A stretch of DNA of 24,958 nucleotides from JBBQSU01 sp038234815 (GTDB taxonomy: Bacteria; Planctomycetota; Phycisphaerae; Tepidisphaerales; Tepidisphaeraceae), in the NCBI GenBank assembly GCA_038234815.1, contig JBBQSU010000043.1, positions 1-24,958 on the forward strand, read 5' to 3'. Within the stretch, counting starts at the first letter, position 1. Every line of letters begins with the position of its first letter. Positions 7,990 to 15,586 of this stretch are shown one piece after another. The notes below the pieces were generated by a model. That model did not search any database, was not told where the DNA came from, and worked only from the letters and a program-made list of their open reading frames with translations. Made by a program: the position numbers and the translations under genes.

Positions 7990-8307
7990 CTAACGATAGC
8001 TGCTGCCGGACCGCTCGGTGATTGCGCGGCGCTCGTACCGATCGCGGGCGCGCCCGCCCCATTCGTCCTGCCGGTCGTCGATGCGCAGATAGAAGAACGT
8101 CGTGGTTGTTTCCTCGTAACCCCAGAAGGCCGATCGTTCCCTGGCTTCACGCGGCAGGTCGATCCGGGGTTCGCCAAAAGCGATGGGCGGATCAAATACC
8201 AGCGCGGTGGCAGGCGCCGGGGCGTAAGTACGCGCGTTGTCGGTGGGTTGGCGAGATGCACAACCGCCGGCCAGGCAGAGCAAGAGTATGACGATTCCGC
8301 GACGCAT
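7990..8307 (-). CDS. Small hypothetical lipoprotein
   Basis: 105 aa from the ATG at 8307. M-R-R then a hydrophobic run and the lipobox L-A-G-G-C16 mark a type II signal peptide; mature residues would be about 90. The mature part has no recognised domain: it is rich in Arg and aromatic residues, with T-T-T-T-F-F-Y-L-R-I-D-D and R-D-R-Y-E-R-R. No good Shine-Dalgarno is visible before the ATG, and a longer frame extends upstream to 8460, but the lipobox position fixes the biologically sensible start. It lies between cysE (upstream) and the HU-like gene. It could belong to the cysE transcript (142-bp gap). Confidence 0.65.
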   Translation of the reverse strand: MRRGIVILLLCLAGGCASRQPTDNARTYAPAPATALVFDPPIAFGEPRIDLPREARERSAFWGYEETTTTFFYLRIDDRQDEWGGRARDRYERRAITERSGSSYR

Positions 8308-8449
8308 CAGTCTGGGTATGTCAAAGCCGGTGCCAAGCCCGAAAAGCTCACTTTGCCCACCAAAGCCGCGGCCGATTATGACGGATGATGCCGCAGGGCA
8401 ACATGACAAAGTTGCGTTCAAGCAACGGTCGTCCGAGACGCCCGAGGGT

Positions 8450-9412
8450 TCAAATCTCAAAATCGATCAGTGACTCCGTCGCTCGCCCACGGCCTTTACG
8501 CTGCTTGTATCGCAGCTTCGATGGCTCGTTGGTCACGCGCGTCCCTGCGGGGACGCTGGCGGTCAAAAAGACGTTGCCCCCAATCACCGACGCTTTGCCG
8601 ATGACCGTTTCTCCGCCAAGAATTGTCGCGCCGGCGTAAAGCACGACATCGTCTTCGATGGTCGGATGCCGCTTCTGGCCGCGCAAGAGCTGGCCGAACT
8701 CCGGCGCAACCGCGCCGAGCGTCACGCCTTGATAGATTTTCACGTTGTTGCCGATCACCGTGGTTTCGCCGATGACCACCCCCGTGCCGTGATCGACAAA
8801 CAGCCGCTGGCCGAGGCGTGCGCCGGGATGGATATCGATGCCGGTGAGGCTGTGGGCGTACTCCGTCATAATCCGCGGGAGCAACGGAACGTTCATTTCG
8901 TGCAAGACGTGCGCGAACCGCTGCACGAACCCTGCGAACAGGCCGGGGTAGCAGAAGATCGTCTCGTCCGTCCCCTTGGCAGCGGGGTCGGAATCAAACG
9001 CCGCCTGCACGTCCCCGGCCAGAAGCTCGCGCACCGCAGGCATACGTTCAAAAAAAGCGTGAGTGATCTTGGCGGCGGCGCGGTTGCATTCCTCGCAGAT
9101 TTCCGAGTGTCCGTTGCCTTCGGGAATCTGCTCGCCATAGCGCATGCAGCAGCGAATCTGGTCGTAGAGCAGTTCGGCCAGTTCCATTACCAACTCACCA
9201 ATACGGTAGGTGACATTCTCGCTGGTCAATCCCTGTTTGCCGAAATAGCCCGGATAAACCAGTTGCCGTAGCTTCTTGATGATCTCGATAACAACATCCC
9301 GATTGGGCAGATCGACCCGGTTCAGGTGCTGCATTCGCGGTTCGCCCATCACACTCTTTACCAGCGTATCGACGATTGCGGGAAGTGATTCGTGCAGTTG
9401 CCTGTGGTCCAT
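8450..9412 (-). CDS. cysE: Serine O-acetyltransferase (EpsC-type, left-handed beta-helix)
   Basis: 320 aa from the ATG at 9412; the open frame extends to a TTG at 9469, but that would lie in the probable -35 box. It acetylates L-serine with acetyl-CoA in the first step of cysteine synthesis. A long helical N-terminal domain (about 1-175) is followed by hexapeptide repeats (about 185-300). Catalytic residues are D193 (G-I-D-I-H-P-G-A) and H208 (F-V-D-H-G-T-G), 15 apart as in E. coli CysE (D143/H158). G-E-T-T-V-I-G-N-N-V and G-V-T-L-G complete the active-site coil. The roughly 320-residue length and extended N-terminus match the EpsC-type group. It is divergent from the glmM-like gene with overlapping promoters. 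Confidence 0.92.
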   Translation of the reverse strand: MDHRQLHESLPAIVDTLVKSVMGEPRMQHLNRVDLPNRDVVIEIIKKLRQLVYPGYFGKQGLTSENVTYRIGELVMELAELLYDQIRCCMRYGEQIPEGNGHSEICEECNRAAAKITHAFFERMPAVRELLAGDVQAAFDSDPAAKGTDETIFCYPGLFAGFVQRFAHVLHEMNVPLLPRIMTEYAHSLTGIDIHPGARLGQRLFVDHGTGVVIGETTVIGNNVKIYQGVTLGAVAPEFGQLLRGQKRHPTIEDDVVLYAGATILGGETVIGKASVIGGNVFLTASVPAGTRVTNEPSKLRYKQRKGRGRATESLIDFEI

Positions 9413-9440
9413 GATTCGGCCGATCCCGTTGAAAGATCGA

Positions 9441-9469
9441 AGCTTAACTCTTGCCCTCGAACCGATCAA
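9441..9469 (-). promoter_or_regulatory. Candidate promoter of cysE
   Basis: TTGATC (9469-9464) and TAAGCT (9446-9441) with a 17-bp spacer. The -10 match is weak. Its DNA overlaps the candidate promoter for the divergent glmM-like gene. Confidence 0.35.
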
Positions 9470-9478
9470 ACCAATAAT
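9451..9478 (+). promoter_or_regulatory. Candidate promoter of glmM-like gene
   Basis: TTGCCC (9451-9456) and AATAAT (9473-9478), 16 bp apart; the -10 matches 5 of 6. Start near 9485 gives a leader of about 40 nt. Confidence 0.4.
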
Positions 9479-9525
9479 GCCGCGGGCGGCTTGAATGACA
9501 TTTACGGGCGGGATGGAGCGAGTTC

Positions 9526-10908
9526 ATGGATGCGTTGATGATTGGGGTATCGGGGATGCGGGGAACGATTGGTGGAACACTGACGCCAAAAGTCGTCACG
9601 CAGATGGCCGGTGCGTTTGCCTGCTGGCTGGCCGAGAGCCGGCCAGCCGGCGACCATCCGCTGCGCGTGGTTTTTGGCCGGGATAGCCGCCCGAGTGGTT
9701 ATTGGGTGCGGGATTCGGCGATCGGCGCGCTGGTGGCGGCCGGCATTGAAGTGATCGACCTGGATGTGGTTAGCACACCGGGTGTGGCGATGATGGTAAA
9801 GCACCTTAAAGCCGACGCCGGCATGGTCGCCACAGCGTCGCACAATCCCATTCAGTGGAACGGCCTTAAATTTCTCAATCACGAGTGCGTTGCCCCTCCG
9901 CCCGACGCGGCGGGGCGCATCAAAGCACTTTATGAAGCGCAGGCCGTGCGGAATGTGCCGGTCGAGAAACTTCGCGTTCCGATTAAGAACTCAGAAACGC
10001 ACGCTCTGCATGTGCGCAAGGTGCTAGAACAGGTTGACGTGCTGGGCATCTCCACCAAACGCTTCAAAGTTGTTCTGGATAGCGTAAACGGTGCTGGTTG
10101 CGTGGCGACCGCGATGCTGCTGAGCAAGCTGGGCTGTCAGGTGATACATCTACATAACAAGCCCGACGGCCAGTTCCCGCACGAGCCGGAACCGACCGAA
10201 AATAATCTAACCGGCCTGGCCGCCGAGGTGAAACGACAGAAGGCGCAGGTGGGTTTTGCACAGGACCCGGACGCCGACCGGCTGGCGGTGATCGATGAAA
10301 AGGGAACCTACATCGGCGAGGAGTATTCGCTGGCGCTTTGCGCCAAACTCATTCTAAGTAGGAAGCCGGGCGTTACTGTGACCAATCTGTCGTCCAGCCG
10401 GATGCTGGATGATATCGCGTGCGCCACCGGTAGCCGCGTGGTACGCACGCCGGTGGGGGAGGCCAACGTCATCGCGGCCATGCTGAAGGAGGGCGCGACG
10501 ATCGGCGGGGAGGGCAACGGCGGGGTGATCGACCCTCGCGTCGTTCCGGGCCGGGATTCAATGGTCGGAATGGCGTATGTGCTTCAATTAATGGCCGCAA
10601 CCAGCGAATCCATCAGCCAACTCGTCGATGAAATCCCTCGCTATACGATCGTAAAGACGAAATTCGAATGCCGCCGGGAGGACGCCAACCGCGCGGTCGA
10701 AGCCATCAAATCCGAATTCGCCCACGAGCGCGTCGATACGCAGGACGGCATTCGCATCGACTGGGACAATGCCTGGGTTCACGCCCGGGCAAGCAATACC
10801 GAGCCGATCATGCGGCTGATTGCTGAAGCCCCGGATCGGGCGATTGCCGAGGAAAAAATCGCGGCGCTTCAGGCTGTAGTGAACCGGGTGCTGGGGACCA
10901 AGGCCTGA
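9526..10908 (+). CDS. glmM: Phosphoglucosamine mutase / alpha-D-phosphohexomutase
   Basis: 460 aa, normal for the superfamily. It interconverts hexose 6- and 1-phosphates; GlmM makes glucosamine-1-phosphate for peptidoglycan and lipopolysaccharide. The phosphoserine is S105 in T-A-S-H-N-P. The Mg2+ loop is D247-P-D249-A-D251-R, the sugar-binding loop G-G-E-G-N-G-G-V-I-D-P (327-337), and the phosphate-binding loop A-S-N-T-E-P near the C-terminus. The opening reads G-V-S-G-M-R-G rather than the G-T-D-G-I-R-G of E. coli GlmM, and G-E-G-N-G-G resembles the archaeal-type enzymes, so phosphomannomutase or phosphoglucomutase activity remains possible. GGAG lies 8 nt before the ATG. Confidence 0.85.
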   Translation: MDALMIGVSGMRGTIGGTLTPKVVTQMAGAFACWLAESRPAGDHPLRVVFGRDSRPSGYWVRDSAIGALVAAGIEVIDLDVVSTPGVAMMVKHLKADAGMVATASHNPIQWNGLKFLNHECVAPPPDAAGRIKALYEAQAVRNVPVEKLRVPIKNSETHALHVRKVLEQVDVLGISTKRFKVVLDSVNGAGCVATAMLLSKLGCQVIHLHNKPDGQFPHEPEPTENNLTGLAAEVKRQKAQVGFAQDPDADRLAVIDEKGTYIGEEYSLALCAKLILSRKPGVTVTNLSSSRMLDDIACATGSRVVRTPVGEANVIAAMLKEGATIGGEGNGGVIDPRVVPGRDSMVGMAYVLQLMAATSESISQLVDEIPRYTIVKTKFECRREDANRAVEAIKSEFAHERVDTQDGIRIDWDNAWVHARASNTEPIMRLIAEAPDRAIAEEKIAALQAVVNRVLGTKA

Positions 10909-11022
10909 AAACCAGCCGGACCTGATTAGGCGACCGGTGATCAAAATACACCTTGCCGTCCGATTCGCATGGCGCACGTAATGTTTACTTGTCGGGCGGG
11001 TAGACCTGACGGGCAAGGCGCG

Positions 11023-11028
11023 TAGAAT
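11023..11028 (+). promoter_or_regulatory. Possible -10 element of GH57 gene
   Basis: TAGAAT lies 28 nt upstream of the ATG at 11056. No -35 hexamer at the proper distance is visible. The same hexamer appears upstream of gltA and the pseudo-receiver gene. Confidence 0.3.
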
Positions 11029-11055
11029 ACGCCGGACTGCACAGGGAAGGCACGC

Positions 11056-12231
11056 ATGGCTTCGGTCTGTTTTTATTTCCAGATTCATCAACCGTTCCGG
11101 CTTAGGCGATACTCGGTCTTCGATACCGATCATCATTATTTTGATGACCAGAAGAACGCCGAAATCTGCCGCAAGGTCGCCGAGAAGTGCTATCTGCCGG
11201 CCAACCAGGCAATGCTGGAGACGATCCGCGCGCATGACGGGCGCTTCAGGATCGCCTATTCCATCACCGGTGCGGCGCTCGAGCAGTTTGAATCCGCCGC
11301 GCCCGAGGTGATCGACAGCTTCAAAAAGCTAAACGATACCGGCTGCGTCGAATTTCTCGACGAAACCTACTACCACTCCCTCGCGTTCTTATATTCGCGG
11401 GATGAATTCCGTTCGCAGGTAGAAATGCACCGCCGGAAGATCAAGGAGCTTTTCGGGCAGGATGCGCGCGTTTTTCGCAACACCGAACTGATTTATAACA
11501 ACGATCTGGCCCACTTCATCAGTCATATGGGCTATGACGCCTGCCTGGTCGAAGGTGCCGATCAGATTCTCGGCTCGCGCAGTCCAAACTTCGTCTATCG
11601 CCCGCCGCACGCGCCAAAGCTCAAGCTCCTGCTCAAGAACTACCGATTGAGCGACGACATCGCGTTCCGATTCAGCAATCGCTCGTGGGAGCAGTGGCCA
11701 CTGACGGCCGAGAAATTTTCCCGCTGGATTAACCAGATCAATGGCAACGGGTTCTTATGTAATTTGTTCATGGATTACGAAACGTTCGGTGAACACCAGT
11801 GGTCGGAAACGGGAATTTTTGATTTCATACGCCATCTACCCGGCGAGGTTCTCAAGCACCCCGAAAATAACTTCCTCACGCCGGCGCAGGTTGTCGACCG
11901 CTATGATGCCGTAGACGAACTTGACGTCCCGCACATGACCTCCTGGGCCGATACCGAGCGCGATCTGTCGGCCTGGCTGGGTAACGCCATGCAGTCCAAT
12001 GCCTTGCATGAGTTGTATAAACTGGAAGGTGCCATGAAGGAAAAGGCCGACCCAGACCTTTTGGCCGACTGGCGGAAGTTGAGTACCAGCGATCATTTCT
12101 ACTACATGTGTACGAAATACTGGGCCGACGGCGACGTTCACAAGTACTTCAGCCCTTATGAAAGTCCTTACGACAGTTACATCAATTTCATGAACGTACT
12201 GGACAACATTCAGTCTCGATTGCGGCAATAA
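11056..12231 (+). CDS. Glycoside hydrolase family 57 protein (alpha-amylase/glucanotransferase type)
   Basis: 391 aa with no signal peptide, so probably cytoplasmic. The family hydrolyses or transfers alpha-glucans by a retaining mechanism. The conserved regions are visible: H11-Q-P near the N-terminus, the nucleophile E144 in F-R-N-T-E-L-I-Y-N-N, and the acid/base D240 in F-M-D-Y-E-T-F-G-E-H. It is a compact version consisting of the catalytic barrel and a short C-terminal helical part (about 300-391). AGGGAAGG is upstream of the start. It is followed after 57 nt by a sugar-binding lipoprotein on the same strand, so a role in storage-glucan or imported-oligosaccharide use is plausible. The exact specificity (amylase, amylopullulanase, 4-alpha-glucanotransferase) cannot be read from the sequence. 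Confidence 0.9.
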   Translation: MASVCFYFQIHQPFRLRRYSVFDTDHHYFDDQKNAEICRKVAEKCYLPANQAMLETIRAHDGRFRIAYSITGAALEQFESAAPEVIDSFKKLNDTGCVEFLDETYYHSLAFLYSRDEFRSQVEMHRRKIKELFGQDARVFRNTELIYNNDLAHFISHMGYDACLVEGADQILGSRSPNFVYRPPHAPKLKLLLKNYRLSDDIAFRFSNRSWEQWPLTAEKFSRWINQINGNGFLCNLFMDYETFGEHQWSETGIFDFIRHLPGEVLKHPENNFLTPAQVVDRYDAVDELDVPHMTSWADTERDLSAWLGNAMQSNALHELYKLEGAMKEKADPDLLADWRKLSTSDHFYYMCTKYWADGDVHKYFSPYESPYDSYINFMNVLDNIQSRLRQ

Positions 12232-12288
12232 GGGCATTCGACACCGGCGGTTTACTGGCGGCGAGCCCCATCCATAGGAGGTATGCAC

Positions 12289-13257
12289 GTGCGCGTGCTG
12301 AATCTACTTCTGTGCTGCATCATCCTTTTCATGCTGGGCTGCGATAATGATTCGGACCAGCAGACGGTATTTCCCAAGAAGCCCGAGAAGCGCCTGCAAA
12401 TCGGCATCGTGCCCAGGGCCATGACCCCTCCCTGGCTGGCCTTGCAGCGAGCTGCCATCAAAACCGCAGGGCTGATGGAAATAAGCCTGCGATGGGAAAC
12501 CCCGTCACGAGAATCCGACGGTGGGGCACAATTGCGGGCGATCGACGCTCTGCTCAGCCAACCACTTGATGCGTTTGCTATTTCCCCAGCCGATCCCCAG
12601 CGGATGTTGACCGGCCTGGAACGCGCTTCCAAAAAGGCGCCGCTCATCCTTTTCCAGAGTCCTGACGATCTGGATTTTGCCCGGGCGTTTGTCTACAGCA
12701 GCGCGACGCGCATTGGCCAGATTGGTGCCGAGCAACTCGCCCAGGCAGTGGGCGGGCGCGGCAATGTGGCCATGATTCGCATCGCCGATCCGCTGGCCGT
12801 GCAATACGAATGTGAAGAGGCCTTTAAAGTGAGCATCCTTGGAAAGTCTGGCCTGGAATTGGTGGCCGAACCTGCTATCGCCGACGACCCAGCGGCCATC
12901 GATCAGGCCGTACAGAAACTGGTGGCTGGCTCGCAGCGCCTCGCGGGTATCTTCGCCACCAACGAGCGCGCCACGCTGGCTGTGCTCGGAGCGATCAAAC
13001 GCACCGACTGGGAAGGGCAGATCAAGGTCGTCGGCATTGGCTACGATCCGCGACTGGTCGCCGGCATCGATCGCGGGAGTGTTTCGGCGTTGATGATCGA
13101 GGACATGCCCAAGATCGGCGATCTCATCGTCCGCCTCTCCATCAGCGCGGCCCGTGGGCAGAATATGGAGCGCCTGAACGCGATCGAACCGCTCATTCTC
13201 ACCGCCAAAACGCGCAATGATCCATACATTCGATCGATTCTGGAATCCAACCCATAG
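12289..13257 (+). CDS. Periplasmic sugar-binding lipoprotein (LacI/RbsB-type, orphan ABC substrate-binding protein)
   Basis: 322 aa from a GTG at 12289. An ATG at 12283 is in frame, but the strong AGGAGGT (12276-12282) touches it with no spacing, whereas the GTG is about 7 nt away, so GTG is the likely start. A short signal peptide ends in the lipobox F-M-L-G-C18. The mature protein has the two-lobed periplasmic binding fold seen in RbsB-like proteins: L-Q-I-G-I-V near the start, D-A-F-A-I-S-P-A-D-P, G-Q-I-G-A-E-Q-L-A, G-I-F-A-T-N-E and V-V-G-I-G-Y-D. No permease or ATPase gene is in the window, so it is either an orphan binding protein or the partner of a distant transporter. It follows the GH57 gene by 57 nt, suggesting a carbohydrate ligand. 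Confidence 0.82.
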   Translation: MRVLNLLLCCIILFMLGCDNDSDQQTVFPKKPEKRLQIGIVPRAMTPPWLALQRAAIKTAGLMEISLRWETPSRESDGGAQLRAIDALLSQPLDAFAISPADPQRMLTGLERASKKAPLILFQSPDDLDFARAFVYSSATRIGQIGAEQLAQAVGGRGNVAMIRIADPLAVQYECEEAFKVSILGKSGLELVAEPAIADDPAAIDQAVQKLVAGSQRLAGIFATNERATLAVLGAIKRTDWEGQIKVVGIGYDPRLVAGIDRGSVSALMIEDMPKIGDLIVRLSISAARGQNMERLNAIEPLILTAKTRNDPYIRSILESNP

Positions 13258-13299
13258 CATTCGCACCATTGCCCCGCGAGGTTGTTTCGTTTCTCCGGC

Positions 13300-13305
13300 T
13301 ATAAT
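13300..13305 (+). promoter_or_regulatory. -10 box of pterin-synthase-like gene, placing +1 at the start codon
   Basis: A perfect TATAAT lies 6 nt before the ATG at 13312. The usual 6-7 nt from -10 to +1 would put transcription start on the A of the ATG, giving a leaderless message. No Shine-Dalgarno is visible before this ATG, and no good -35 is present. Confidence 0.4.
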
Positions 13306-13311
13306 GCTGTG

Positions 13312-14103
13312 ATGTTTGAACTGACCCGCGAGGTGCGCCTGGGGATCAACCCCAAGGCGGCGACCCTGGCCCCATCAGACGCGCGCAATGGTTTTGGGGC
13401 CTCTCCACCTTTAATAGGTTTGGCCCACTATTTCGCCGTCCGCGTCACCCTTGCAGGAACACTTGATCCGCAAAGTCACTATTTGCGCAACATCAAAGAC
13501 ATCGACGCTCAGGTCCGCGAACGCGGGCTGCCCTTGCTGGCCAAATTCCTGGCCGATAATTCCGCCGGCGCGGCTGCTCAACTTCCGGCTGCGCTGGCTG
13601 ATGTCCTGCTCCCGGCCTGGCCGGGTCTGCTGAAGGAAGTCTGCCTGATGCTCAGTCCGCAGACCTCGCTGGCCTGCCTCATTTCGGAGAAGCCGATGGT
13701 TCGTTTAAGTCATAAATTTGAATTTTGCGCGTCGCACCGCCTGCATAACCCTGCCTTGAGCGATGAAGACAACCGCAAGACCTATGGCAAATGCAACAAC
13801 CCGCAAGGCCATGGCCACAACTACGACCTGGAAGTGACCATCGCCGGACTCCCCGATCCTGGCGGGGTGTTGATTGGACTGCCGCTGCTGGAACAGGTGG
13901 TGCTGGACACTGTCATCGAACCGATGGATCACAAAAACCTCAACACCGAAGTCGCGGCCTTCGCCGAGGTGATTCCGAGCTGTGAGAACATCTCGCGGGT
14001 GATCTACCATCTGCTCAAGCCAAAGATTGCCGCCCTGCAGGCCACTCTGGCGAGCGTGACCGTCTGGGAAACGTCCCGCACCTGGTGCCGATACGAGGAA
14101 TGA
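13312..14103 (+). CDS. 6-pyruvoyl-tetrahydropterin/6-carboxytetrahydropterin synthase family, tandem T-fold
   Basis: 263 aa from the ATG at 13312 (an upstream TTG at 13282 is less likely). The usual enzyme is 120-150 aa, so this is a two-domain form. The second half (about 128-263) carries the complete site: zinc histidines H142 (A-S-H-R-L-H), H167 and H169 (G-H-G-H-N-Y), the catalytic cysteine C161 (Y-G-K-C-N-N), M-D-H207-K-N-L-N, and E253 in W-E-T-S. The first half looks like a decayed copy: residues 36-53 align without gaps to 166-183 with about eight identities, but one zinc His and the Cys are missing. Products of this family feed tetrahydropterin or queuosine (QueD) synthesis; no other pathway gene is nearby. 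A glycosyltransferase follows after 3 nt, in the same transcript. Confidence 0.85.
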   Translation: MFELTREVRLGINPKAATLAPSDARNGFGASPPLIGLAHYFAVRVTLAGTLDPQSHYLRNIKDIDAQVRERGLPLLAKFLADNSAGAAAQLPAALADVLLPAWPGLLKEVCLMLSPQTSLACLISEKPMVRLSHKFEFCASHRLHNPALSDEDNRKTYGKCNNPQGHGHNYDLEVTIAGLPDPGGVLIGLPLLEQVVLDTVIEPMDHKNLNTEVAAFAEVIPSCENISRVIYHLLKPKIAALQATLASVTVWETSRTWCRYEE

Positions 14104-14106
14104 CCC

Positions 14107-15369
14107 TTGCCGCGGCTTTTGATTTTCACACTCGGTTCACATGGCGATGTCCATCCGTTTATCGGCCTGGGACTGGCGTTGCAGCGACGCGGGCATGACG
14201 TACTGCTGTTTACCAACGGACATTTCCGGGCAATGGTCGAACGTGCCGGGCTGAAGTTTGTCGAACTCGGTTCGGACGCCACGTTTCGAGAGGGCATTCA
14301 GAACAAGGACCTCTGGCATCGCAAGCGCGCGTTTAAGGCGGTGTTGGAGTGGGGCGTGGTCCCTCTGATCGCCAAGACGTTTGAACTGATCGAACAGCAT
14401 CATCTCCCGGGTCAGACTGTGCTGATAGGTTCGAGCCTGGCCATCGGGGCGCGTGTCGCCCGCGATCGGCTGGACATCCCGATGGCGACGGTGCATTTGG
14501 CACCCGTGGTGTTCCGAAGCCTCTTGGACCCGCCGGTGCTGCCCGGGCTGTTCATGCCCAAATGGCTACCACATCGATTCAAAGAAATTCTCATGGCCGG
14601 CGGGGACAAATATGTGATCGATCCGATCATCGCGCCGGAAATCAACCGCGTGCGCGCGAACCTTGGCCTAAAGCCTGTTTCGGCGGTCTTGAAAGACTGG
14701 TGGCATTCGCCGGATTTGACGATCGGCATGTTTCCCGACTGGTATGCCCCCCTCGCTAGCGACTGGCCGCGACAAGTTCTCCTGACCAGCTTCCCCTTGT
14801 GGGACGAGTCCGGTCATCACGAATTGCCAGCGGATTTGCAGGCATTCTTCGCCGATGGACCGCCACCAGTCGCGTTTACGCCCGGTACAGCCATGGTCCA
14901 TGCCGAGCGATTCTTCGACACCGCCGTGCGATCGTGCCTTCGCATGAATCGCCGCGGGCTTCTTGTCACCCGTCATGCTGAGCACGTGCCGTCTAACTTA
15001 CCATCGTCGATTCGGCATGTGCTTTATGCACCGTTCAGCGAACTTTTGCCACGCTGCGCGGCGCTTGTGCATCATGGCGGGATTGGCACAACCGCCCAAG
15101 CGCTGGCCGCAGGCATCCCGCAACTGGTCATGCCCATGGCCCACGACCAACCCGATAACGCCCGCCGGCTTGAACGCCTGGGTGTAGGCGCTTCACTTCG
15201 CCCGGCGAACTTTTCCGCGCGTAATGTCACCCGCCAGCTGGCCCAATTGCTGAACGATCCGGCCGTGCTCAGCCAAGCCAAAGGCCTCTCACTCCGCTTG
15301 CGATCGCACGATGGCATCAATGAAACGGTCGATCTGATCGAGCCCCTGATTCCCCATTCCGTCCACTGA
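14107..15369 (+). CDS. GT1-family glycosyltransferase (UGT/sterol-glucosyltransferase-like)
   Basis: 420 aa from a TTG start at 14107, with GAGG about 9 nt upstream inside the preceding gene. GT-B fold: the N-terminal lobe opens L-I-F-T-L-G-S-H-G-D-V-H-P-F-I-G-L-G, typical of the MGT/UGT group. The C-terminal lobe holds the nucleotide-sugar signature H-H-G-G-I-G-T-T-A-Q-A-L-A-A-G-I-P-Q followed by P-M-A-H-D-Q-P-D-N-A-R-R-L (roughly residues 318-360). It transfers a sugar from a nucleotide donor to a small molecule or lipid acceptor; no signal peptide. It sits 3 nt behind the pterin-synthase-like gene. Glycosylated pterins are known in some bacteria, so a pterin acceptor is a possibility, but nothing in the sequence proves it. 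Confidence 0.85.
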   Translation: MPRLLIFTLGSHGDVHPFIGLGLALQRRGHDVLLFTNGHFRAMVERAGLKFVELGSDATFREGIQNKDLWHRKRAFKAVLEWGVVPLIAKTFELIEQHHLPGQTVLIGSSLAIGARVARDRLDIPMATVHLAPVVFRSLLDPPVLPGLFMPKWLPHRFKEILMAGGDKYVIDPIIAPEINRVRANLGLKPVSAVLKDWWHSPDLTIGMFPDWYAPLASDWPRQVLLTSFPLWDESGHHELPADLQAFFADGPPPVAFTPGTAMVHAERFFDTAVRSCLRMNRRGLLVTRHAEHVPSNLPSSIRHVLYAPFSELLPRCAALVHHGGIGTTAQALAAGIPQLVMPMAHDQPDNARRLERLGVGASLRPANFSARNVTRQLAQLLNDPAVLSQAKGLSLRLRSHDGINETVDLIEPLIPHSVH

Positions 15370-15520
15370 CGTAGCCGTGACTGTTAATGGACATGCAGGA
15401 TGAGACGGAAGGATTGGGCTAATCCCTCACTGCTTCTAATTAATTAGCGTTTTTCGCGGGCGTGGCGGGGAGTTTAGGGTGTGGCCAAACCATAATCTTA
15501 TTCAGGGGGTAGCGGGTAAT

Positions 15521-15557
15521 AAAAAACCGCGGGCGCTTCGGGGTGAAGCGCCCGCGG
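15521..15557 (-). terminator. Rho-independent terminator of amt
   Basis: A perfect 13-bp GC-rich stem (15527-15539 with 15545-15557) has a 5-nt loop and, reading the minus strand, is followed at once by six T (15526-15521). It lies 30 bp beyond the amt stop. On the plus strand it lacks a proper T-run, so it serves amt rather than the convergent glycosyltransferase. Confidence 0.88.
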
Positions 15558-15586
15558 GTAGGTTTTGCGTTCGGTGCCTGCGTGGC

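Noticed and set aside
12505..13269. 254-codon minus-strand frame opposite the binding protein
   Set aside because: Antisense; no motif, whereas the plus strand has a lipobox and binding-protein fold.
15436..15447. CTAATTAATTAG palindrome followed by CGTTTTT, as a terminator for the glycosyltransferase
   Set aside because: An all-AT stem without a loop is too weak; 65 bp past the stop, and could be chance in an AT-rich patch.
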